DNA from: Rickettsiales bacterium | GTDB lineage: Bacteria > Pseudomonadota > Alphaproteobacteria > Rickettsiales > Anaplasmataceae | Direction: 5' to 3' | Length of the DNA stretch: 12,808 bases | Assembly (NCBI GenBank): GCA_031284675.1 | Contig: JAITXQ010000004.1 | Location: 1 to 12,808 of the forward strand | Shown: in pieces, positions 6,720 through 12,808 of the stretch | Position numbering within the stretch: the first letter of the stretch is position 1 | Layout: each line of letters begins with the position of its first letter | Made by a program: the position numbers and the translations under genes | The notes under the pieces: model-generated | The model's database searches: none | Told to the model about the DNA's origin: nothing | What the model saw: only the letters and a program-made list of their open reading frames with translations

Positions 6720-7478
6720 ATGGAGATTTTTTTTGAATTTTTGGGAAAAACGCTAGGCAAGGTTTTTCCTGCCAAAACAGTAAGCTCTTTTTTGGGGATA
6801 GGATATTTACCAAGTTGGCAGAGTCATTGGTCTTCTTTTTTAATATTACTTATTGTCGATGTTATATTAATTCTTACATATGGGGGCGAATATTTACTAT
6901 ATAAAATGCCAAATTCAGGAATAGTTGTAGCTGCTACTTGTACAAAATTGGCAATAGTTATGTTAGTATTACAATTAATTGGAATATTTATTTTTCATGC
7001 TCAGGACCCTTCAGCAAACAGTGGTGAAAATATAGTAATACAAATGGCGTCAGGGCAAGTGCTGACTGTAGCACTTTCAATGCCAGCAATAATATCAACT
7101 TATTATACTGTAAGTAAACTCTATGGGAGTATATGTAAGCAGATACTTCAATGCCCATACTGGTTTAATGATTTTATGCACTTTTTCTTTTTTCTTATGA
7201 TACCTTACATATTTTTTAATGTCGTAGAAGTGATAAAACCATGGCCAATAAGTTCAATACAGCTCAGCTATAACAATGCAATATCAATCACATTTGAGGG
7301 AATTTTTCACACATTTTACGCAGTGATTTTACTGTATTTAACAGCATTTATATTCTGCGATTTAACTATGCATAATGCAATTGTCCTAAATAAAAGCATA
7401 ATTCAGTATGTGAAAGAAAGTTCAGCAGTCTTAGGTGATTATTTACATAACACTGTTAAAAAAATAAATATTGAATAG
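6720..7478 (+). CDS. Membrane protein resembling phosphatidylglycerophosphatase A, catalytic residues largely replaced
   Basis: The 252 residues form about five membrane segments (near 38-54, 68-92, 112-130, 153-168 and 195-213). Four motifs of PgpA, the enzyme that removes phosphate from phosphatidylglycerophosphate, appear in the right order but altered. FLGIGYLPSWQSHWSSF (24-40) stands for the G-x-G-x-x-P...PGT-GSL block. ENIVIQMASGQ (103-113) stands for IV-x-DE-x-x-G, with Asp-Glu replaced by Gln-Met. FNVVEVIKPWPI (166-177) stands for FR-x-x-D-x-x-KPWPI, with Arg lost and Asp turned to Glu. NNAISITFEG (185-194) stands for GG-x-GIM-x-DD. Only KPWPI is fully kept. The protein is longer than usual PgpA (about 160-175). 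It may be a pseudoenzyme or a diverged enzyme. The frame is intact. The ribosome site is poor: AGGG is only one base from the ATG. Confidence 0.6.
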   Translation: MEIFFEFLGKTLGKVFPAKTVSSFLGIGYLPSWQSHWSSFLILLIVDVILILTYGGEYLLYKMPNSGIVVAATCTKLAIVMLVLQLIGIFIFHAQDPSANSGENIVIQMASGQVLTVALSMPAIISTYYTVSKLYGSICKQILQCPYWFNDFMHFFFFLMIPYIFFNVVEVIKPWPISSIQLSYNNAISITFEGIFHTFYAVILLYLTAFIFCDLTMHNAIVLNKSIIQYVKESSAVLGDYLHNTVKKINIE

Positions 7479-7522
7479 TACTTATTTATTTATATATTTA
7501 GTATAAAAAGTGTGCAGTTTGT

Positions 7523-8362
7523 GTGAATTTACAAAGCATAATAAGAGAGTTACAAGATTTTTGGTATAGCAGAGGGTGTACGATACTTCACCCGTACACA
7601 TCTGAAGTTGGTGCTGGCACATTACATCCTGCAACAATTATGTCAGCTATTGACACAAAACCAACAAAAATTGCATATCTACAACCAGTAATTAGGCCAG
7701 CAGATGGGCGCTATGGCGATAATCCTAATCGCTTATATCAACATCACCAGTATCAAGTTATAATAAAACCATCTGGCAGTAATTTGCAAGATGTCTACTT
7801 AGATAGCTTAAAGGCTCTTGGCATATTAACAGAAAAGTATGATATGAAGTTTATTGAAGATGATTGGGAAAATCCAAGCGTCGGTGCATCGGGACTTGGA
7901 TGGGAAGTTACATGTAATGGAATGGAAGTAACACAACTTACTTATATACAGCAAGTTGGAGGGATTGACTGCAGAATGATTCCTGGTGAGGTGGCATATG
8001 GGTTGGAACGTTTAGCAATGTGCATACAAGGTGTAGATAATGTTTACGATATAATTTGGAACGATAATGGTGTAAATTACGGGGATATTTTTAAGCAAAG
8101 AGAATATGAATTCTCTTATCTAGCATTGGATTATTATAACACCAAAGTAGTACAGCAGCAATTTAAAGATACAGAAAAATTATGTAAGTTCCTTATTGAA
8201 AAAGAGCTACCAATAGCAGCTTATGACCAATGTATTAAAACTAGTCACCTGCTTAATCTGCTTGATGCAAGAGGTGTGCTTGGTGTAAATGAACGTACAG
8301 CATATATTGGTAGAGTTAGAGAGTTGACAAAAAAATGTTGTGAATTATACATGAGTAAATAG
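7523..8362 (+). CDS. glyQ: Glycyl-tRNA synthetase alpha subunit
   Basis: This is the catalytic subunit of the bacterial alpha2beta2 glycyl-tRNA synthetase; it activates glycine with ATP and charges tRNA-Gly together with GlyS. The 279 residues cover the class II core. Seen are the N-terminal block HPYTSEVGAGTLHPAT (23-38), motif 2 RPADGRYGDNPNR (58-70), EDDWENP (112-118), GLGWEV (124-129), the GMEVTQLTYIQQVGG block (133-147) and motif 3 GLERLAMCIQGV (160-171). The start is GTG at 7523, which aligns MNLQSIIRELQDFW with the usual family N-terminus; there is no clear Shine-Dalgarno sequence. It leads a tight block with glyS 3 bases downstream. All catalytic blocks appear intact. Confidence 0.96.
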   Translation: MNLQSIIRELQDFWYSRGCTILHPYTSEVGAGTLHPATIMSAIDTKPTKIAYLQPVIRPADGRYGDNPNRLYQHHQYQVIIKPSGSNLQDVYLDSLKALGILTEKYDMKFIEDDWENPSVGASGLGWEVTCNGMEVTQLTYIQQVGGIDCRMIPGEVAYGLERLAMCIQGVDNVYDIIWNDNGVNYGDIFKQREYEFSYLALDYYNTKVVQQQFKDTEKLCKFLIEKELPIAAYDQCIKTSHLLNLLDARGVLGVNERTAYIGRVRELTKKCCELYMSK

Positions 8363-8365
8363 CAT

Positions 8366-10492
8366 ATGTCGTCACAGTTATTATTTGAGTGCCTTTCAGA
8401 AGAAATACCATCAAGAATGCAGAACGTGGCTGCAGCTCAAGTTAAGAATTATATTACCAGTACTTTTAATAAAAATAATGTAAGATTTGCATCCATAGAG
8501 GTTTTTATAACGGCACGTCGCATCACTCTTTTTGTCGATAACATAAGTACTTCAGAGCTAAAAGATTCCAACGATGAAGTTAAGGGACCAAATGTTAATG
8601 CATCAAGAAGTGCTATTGAAGGTTTTTTAAGAAAACATCAGAAAAATGAAAAAGATTTACTCGTTCGAAAAGTAAATAATGAGGATTTTTACTTCATTAA
8701 AAGGGAGAGCTGCTCATTTAACATCAAAGAATTTTTCAAAAATCAACTAGAAGAGATGTTAAAAAATTTCTCTTGGCCTAAAAGCATGAGATGGGGTGAA
8801 AGAAAGGAAAGGTGGGTTAGGCCAATTAGAAACATTTTATGCATTTTGAATGACGAAATAATACCTGTATCTTTTGCAGGGGTCACAGCATGCAACACAA
8901 CATATGGCCATCGATTTTTTTCAAAAGATCAAATTTTAACTCTAAAAACTCCAAAAGACTACTTTGAACTACTAGAAAAAAATAATGTAATTCTTCAGCC
9001 GGATAAAAGAAAGCAATTTATATTGGATCAGATTAGCAAATTCGCAAAAGAGCAAAATTTACAACTTGAGAAAAATGATTACTTACTGAGTGAATTGACG
9101 GGGCTTATAGAATGGCCAATCGTACTATTTGGTAAAATAAATCAGGAAAAATCATTCGGATTACCAAAGGAAGTAATCCTTAGTATAATTAATACACAAC
9201 AAAAATACCTTGCTTTGAGTAATGGGCAAAAAATTTCATATTTTGTTACTGTTGTTAGTGTTAACAATGATGAAGTTGTTAAAGGGCACGAAAGAATATT
9301 AGAAGCACGTCTTGCTGATGCCCAATTTTTAATATCTCAGGATAAAAAGGAAAATCTAGATTATTATGTCAAAAAATCAGACTTGATATTATTTCATGCT
9401 TCTCTCGGTAGCATTGGAGAAAAAGTAAAACGCATTACAGCCCTATCAAAGTATATAGCTATATGGATTCCTCGTGCTTCATTAATTAAGGTTGAACGTG
9501 CTGCCTATTTAGCAAAAGCTGACTTAGCAACATCAATAGTAAGAGAGTTTCCGGAACTACAAGGAGTTATGGGTGGATATTATGCTTCTTATTTTCAAGA
9601 AGATAGAGAAATAGTGGAAGCTATAACTGAGCATTATAAGCCAATCGGACCAGAGCAAGAGTGTCCTAGATCTCCTTCTGCAATTGCTATGGCTATTGCT
9701 GATAAAGTAGATAGTTTGGTTGGTTTAATTGCAGCAGGTGAGAAAATCTCTGGTTCGTATGATCAGTTTGGTTTGCGGAGAATGACAATTGGTGTAATTA
9801 GAGCAATACTTGAAAATAATTTGCATATTCCGATCAGACTATTGATAGATAAGTCAGTATCTTTATATTCAAGACTTGTATTGACTAAAGGTACAACGTC
9901 AGTTGATCAACCCAATAAGCCAAATAGAAAACAAATTTCAGAACTAGTATTTAAATTCTGCTTAGAAAGATTCAAGGTTATTTTAAAAAATAGAGATATA
10001 AGGCAAGATATTATAGATTCAATACTACATAAAATCGATGTTAATGATCTGCTAACAGCAGAAGAGCAAATTGTTATATTGAATCGTTATCTTAGTGCGC
10101 CAGAAGGTGAACAGATTCTAAACATTTACAAAAGAGTTAGTAACATAGTTAACAAAGCAGAGAAAAATGATAATACTACTTACAGTGCATCTTATGGTAA
10201 AAGATTTTTAATTGAGAATGAAGAAACCAAATTATCAAATTATGCTATAGCTTCTTATGAAAACATTAAACAAGCAATAAAAAATAACCACTTTAATGCG
10301 GCACTTGATGAGCTTGCTGGTTTTGCTCCATTTATCAATCAATTTATGGACAGTGTGAAGATTAACTGTGATTCTAATGAGCTAAGAAGAAACAGATTAT
10401 CTTTGCTTGCGAGTGTTGTTTCCATCTTTCATTTAGTAGCAGATTTTAGCCTTATACAAGTCAAGCAATGGATAAATGTTCAAGCAATATAA
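8366..10492 (+). CDS. glyS: Glycyl-tRNA synthetase beta subunit
   Basis: This is the tRNA-binding subunit of the tetrameric glycyl-tRNA synthetase. The 708 residues are slightly above the usual 690 or so. Recognisable blocks are FECLSEEIPSRM (7-18) at the N-terminus, WPKSMRW (137-143), TTYGHRF (178-184), FHASLGSIGEKVKRI (343-357) and KADLATSIVREFPELQGVMG (384-403), which belong to the HD-like and tRNA-body domains. FGLRR (468-472) follows, and the C-terminal quarter is the helical anticodon-binding region. The ATG lies 3 bases after the glyQ stop, so translation is probably coupled. Its last 17 bases overlap the start of uvrC. No disruption is seen. Confidence 0.96.
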   Translation: MSSQLLFECLSEEIPSRMQNVAAAQVKNYITSTFNKNNVRFASIEVFITARRITLFVDNISTSELKDSNDEVKGPNVNASRSAIEGFLRKHQKNEKDLLVRKVNNEDFYFIKRESCSFNIKEFFKNQLEEMLKNFSWPKSMRWGERKERWVRPIRNILCILNDEIIPVSFAGVTACNTTYGHRFFSKDQILTLKTPKDYFELLEKNNVILQPDKRKQFILDQISKFAKEQNLQLEKNDYLLSELTGLIEWPIVLFGKINQEKSFGLPKEVILSIINTQQKYLALSNGQKISYFVTVVSVNNDEVVKGHERILEARLADAQFLISQDKKENLDYYVKKSDLILFHASLGSIGEKVKRITALSKYIAIWIPRASLIKVERAAYLAKADLATSIVREFPELQGVMGGYYASYFQEDREIVEAITEHYKPIGPEQECPRSPSAIAMAIADKVDSLVGLIAAGEKISGSYDQFGLRRMTIGVIRAILENNLHIPIRLLIDKSVSLYSRLVLTKGTTSVDQPNKPNRKQISELVFKFCLERFKVILKNRDIRQDIIDSILHKIDVNDLLTAEEQIVILNRYLSAPEGEQILNIYKRVSNIVNKAEKNDNTTYSASYGKRFLIENEETKLSNYAIASYENIKQAIKNNHFNAALDELAGFAPFINQFMDSVKINCDSNELRRNRLSLLASVVSIFHLVADFSLIQVKQWINVQAI

Positions 10493-12281
10493 AAAACAGA
10501 TAAAATTATCTCCGCGGTCTTGTGGTGTGTATAAGATGATTGGAGATAAGGATAAAGTTTTATACATTGGTAAAGCAAAAAACTTGAAATCGAGATTATC
10601 TGACTACCTTCGATTCGAAAGCCTTTCTGAGCGAATCAAGGTTATGCTCTCACAAGTTATTAAGGTCGATATTTCTCTAACTAAAAATGAAATTGAAGCT
10701 CTGCTCCTTGAAGCACAGTTAATAAAGTCGTTGAAGCCTACTTATAATATTGTGCTCAAGGATGGAAGATCTTATCCTTATATAACGATCTCCAAACACG
10801 ATTATCCAAGGATAGCACAATATAGAGGCAAATTTAAAAAGGATGGATTTCACTATTATGGTCCCTTTCCATCTGCTGCTGCTGTTAAGCAAACTATATT
10901 GTCATTACAAAGAGCTTTTCTCTTGAGGGTGTGTTCAGATCGATATTTTTCCTCAACGAAAAGACCATGTATTGAATATCAAATCAAGCGCTGCTTAGCA
11001 CCATGCGTGGGTAAAATTGCAAAAGACGATTACTGCCAGTCAGTAAAACAAGCACAAGACACATTACTTGGAAAAAGTAAGAAAGTGGAAGAACAGTTAC
11101 TTTCCACAATGAAAAAATGCAGCAGGGAGGAGAACTATGAGCTTGCTGCTGTATATAGAGATCGGGTAGAGTTTCTTAAGCAAATTCAAATGCAGCCAAC
11201 GGATTTTTCTTTTGAAAAAGATGCAGACTTTTTCAGCATTGTACGTGAAGAAGACCTAGCATGCATTGGTGTATTATCATTTAGAAATAAAAGTAACTAT
11301 GGAAGCATTCCTTACTTCGTTGAGAACTGTAGTGATCACCCAAATGATGAAATTTTATCCACCTTTTTGATCAATTTGTATAATTCAGCTAACATACCTC
11401 CAGCACAAATTTATGTTCCTGGTTTTGTTGCGGGTAAGGAAATCATAGAGCAAGCACTACGTAACGTTACTCAAAAACCAATAAAGGTTTTGCATACAAA
11501 GAGTAATGAAGAGCGTGATTTATTAGAATTTGTTTACAATAACTCTCAGCATAACTTGAAGCAGAAGCTTACTGATTATAAAAACAATCTAGAAAAGCTT
11601 GAAGAGCTTAGTAAAGTTTTCTTGTTACCAAGTATTCCAAAGCGTATCGAGGTTTATGATAATAGCCATATTTCTGGAAGTCAGCAAATTGGTGTTATGG
11701 TTGTTGCAGGGCAGGGGGGTTTTTTAAAAAGTGAGTACAGAAAATTTACTATAAAAGAAGAAATTTCAGGCAATGATTATAGAATGATGAGAGAAGTGCT
11801 GACCAGGCGTTTTTCCGGCAATATAAAAGACATAATACCTGATTTTCTACTGATTGATGGTGGGCCAGGACATGTTTCCATAGTACAGAATGTATTAGAA
11901 ATATTGAATATAAACGTTCCTTTTGCTTGCATGGCAAAAGGCCCTTATCGCAACGCAGGAAATGAGAGATTTTATATGCCAAACAGGGAAGAATTTACTC
12001 TGGAAAATGACAGCAAAGTCATGCTTTACTTACAATTGCTGCGTAATGAAGCCCACCGTTTTGCAATAACTTCACACAGAAAAAAACGCGATAAACAGTT
12101 TATCGTTTCACGATTGAGCAAAATATCCAGCATTGGCAACAAAAGAAAAAATGCATTGATGTCACATTTTGGTTCGGTGGAAAACATAAGTAAAGCTTCT
12201 CTAGCTGAAATTCAAAACGTAGCTAGAATTAGTAAAGGGTTGGCAGAAGTTATTTTTAAACACGTGAATGATAAAGAGTAA
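10476..12281 (+). CDS. uvrC: Excinuclease ABC subunit C
   Basis: UvrC makes both incisions around a lesion in nucleotide excision repair, after recruitment by UvrB. The 601 residues hold all domains in order. First is the GIY-YIG nuclease (about 13-92; GVY 17-19, YIG 30-32, Arg40), which makes the 3' cut. A four-cysteine set (Cys153, 165, 173, 177) matches the iron-sulfur ligands reported for UvrC. The UVR motif for UvrB binding lies at about 204-238. The RNase H-like nuclease for the 5' cut has EVYDNSH (392-398), NDYRMMREVL (433-442), LLIDGGPGH (458-466) and EAHRFAITSHR (525-535). A helix-hairpin-helix DNA-binding tail is at about 547-597. The ATG at 10476 lies inside glyS, a 17-base overlap, so the gene is translated as part of the glyQ-glyS-uvrC block. 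uvrA and uvrB are not nearby. Confidence 0.97.
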   Translation: MFKQYKKQIKLSPRSCGVYKMIGDKDKVLYIGKAKNLKSRLSDYLRFESLSERIKVMLSQVIKVDISLTKNEIEALLLEAQLIKSLKPTYNIVLKDGRSYPYITISKHDYPRIAQYRGKFKKDGFHYYGPFPSAAAVKQTILSLQRAFLLRVCSDRYFSSTKRPCIEYQIKRCLAPCVGKIAKDDYCQSVKQAQDTLLGKSKKVEEQLLSTMKKCSREENYELAAVYRDRVEFLKQIQMQPTDFSFEKDADFFSIVREEDLACIGVLSFRNKSNYGSIPYFVENCSDHPNDEILSTFLINLYNSANIPPAQIYVPGFVAGKEIIEQALRNVTQKPIKVLHTKSNEERDLLEFVYNNSQHNLKQKLTDYKNNLEKLEELSKVFLLPSIPKRIEVYDNSHISGSQQIGVMVVAGQGGFLKSEYRKFTIKEEISGNDYRMMREVLTRRFSGNIKDIIPDFLLIDGGPGHVSIVQNVLEILNINVPFACMAKGPYRNAGNERFYMPNREEFTLENDSKVMLYLQLLRNEAHRFAITSHRKKRDKQFIVSRLSKISSIGNKRKNALMSHFGSVENISKASLAEIQNVARISKGLAEVIFKHVNDKE

Positions 12282-12459
12282 ACTTCTTTATAACCCTCTT
12301 ACCCCAAATTTTGCAGGGATGTGGCTAAAAGGCACGTCTGATTGTGATTTGAGAGCAATCTCGACTAGGAATGCAAGTCTGGCATCCAGGAAATTTGCTT
12401 GTAAACTGGGTTGGTGAGCATAAAAGCGTTGTGTTATGCTGGCTAGGTTTTCCTACGTC
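12282..12459. other. Intergenic DNA after uvrC with short relic frames
   Basis: No intact gene. On the minus strand the frame from 12452 down to TAA at 12288-12290 is open for 54 residues without ATG and looks protein-like (FLDARLAFLVEIALKSQSD within it). On the plus strand a 32-codon frame runs 12319-12417, with AGGG directly before its ATG. They cover the same bases, so at most one is meaningful. The region is probably the remains of a repeat-associated reading frame. No uvrC terminator is evident. Confidence 0.35.
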
Positions 12460-12589
12460 ATACCGCAGTGGTATCTCGGCATAGATTCCGCTAACAAGCA
12501 GCGGAATGACGATTTCTCAAATCGTCAGGGTGTCATCCAAATAGCCCCTTTCTTGTCATTCCAGTGCCCAGACACTGGGATGACACCCT
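12460..12589. repeat. Cluster of adjoining palindromic repeats
   Basis: Hairpins follow one another with almost no gap. ATACC (12460-12464) pairs with GGTAT (12470-12474). ATTCCGCT (12485-12492) pairs with AGCGGAAT (12500-12507). GACGATTT (12508-12515) pairs with AAATCGTC (12519-12526). An outer 12-bp stem AGGGTGTCATCC (12527-12538) pairs with GGATGACACCCT (12578-12589). Within this last one lies an alternative GTCATTCCAGTG (12555-12566) with CACTGGGATGAC (12573-12584), one mismatch. These are typical of Wolbachia dispersed repeats. They lie directly beside the insertion sequence, so they may have been its target or hitchhikers. Confidence 0.8.
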
Positions 12590-12607
12590 ACTGACGCTAA
12601 TTCTGGA

Positions 12608-12808
12608 TTAAGGAAGGAAGAAAGTATAGGAAATGGAAGGCTTTTTGGATTTCACAGAATAGGAAATGAGAGTAGAAAAGATATGAACCAAGAAATTAAC
12701 AGGAGATCTATGGCGAGTATGTTCAATTTCAAGTCTATTTTTGAGGTAGCCAAAAACCGTCTCAATGATGGACCTTTTTTTCAGCAAAATCTTTTCATTT
12801 AGTGAAAT
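12608..12808 (-). mobile_element. IS982-family transposase, C-terminal part, cut by the window edge
   Basis: On the minus strand the frame is open from the right edge to TAA at 12608-12610, giving 66 residues. KKRSIIETVFGYLKN (10-24) followed by IEHTRHRSPVNFLV (28-41) and SKKPS (54-58) is the characteristic end of IS982-type DDE transposases. The Glu in SIIET is the expected third catalytic residue. The remainder of the element lies beyond 12808. Its end near the stop codon should fall at about 12585-12600, against the palindromic cluster. Whether the element is intact cannot be seen. Confidence 0.75.

Noticed and set aside
12460..12589. CRISPR array
   Set aside because: The repeats are inverted and differ from each other, with no regular spacers and no cas genes.

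Overview
The window looks like part of a Wolbachia (Rickettsiales, Alphaproteobacteria) chromosome. It is strongly AT-rich. It carries a typical compact alphaproteobacterial endosymbiont gene set: thioredoxin-reductase-like ferredoxin reductase, a DsbA-family protein, UbiD, two-subunit glycyl-tRNA synthetase and UvrC. Its spacers contain short palindromic repeats of the 'GTCAT(C/T)CCAGTG...CACTGGGATGAC' kind that litter Wolbachia genomes. The genus call comes from recognition, not a database search.

Layout. 1-600 has no convincing intact gene. It holds the tail of an open frame cut by the window edge, a repeat-like relic, and a strong promoter followed by structured DNA that could encode a small RNA. 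601-2705 holds two minus-strand genes, fnr and a DsbA-family gene, each with its own plausible promoter. 2706-3171 is a decayed spacer: a promoter bracketed by a 10-bp inverted repeat, then the frameshifted start of an AAA ATPase gene broken just before its Walker A loop. 3172-4260 encodes a class II Fic protein with all key motifs. 4354-5838 is ubiD. 5895-6437 is an unrecognised 180-residue protein. A perfect 44-bp palindrome lies at 6509-6552.

6720-7478 encodes a membrane protein whose order of motifs matches phosphatidylglycerophosphatase A, but most of the catalytic acidic residues are replaced. I consider it the most interesting gene here. glyQ, glyS and uvrC follow from 7523 to 12281 as a tight block (3-nt gap, then a 17-nt overlap), almost certainly co-transcribed. 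The right end (12282-12808) is a repeat cluster with at least four back-to-back hairpins, next to the C-terminal end of a minus-strand IS982-family transposase that runs off the window.

Functionally the intact genes are mostly housekeeping: redox supply (Fnr), envelope thiol chemistry (DsbA-like), ubiquinone synthesis (UbiD), translation (GlyQS) and nucleotide excision repair (UvrC). The accessory signals are the Fic gene with its ATPase relic, the PgpA-like protein, the 180-residue orphan and the mobile or palindromic DNA. I see no CRISPR array, tRNA or rRNA, and no complete new multi-gene system.
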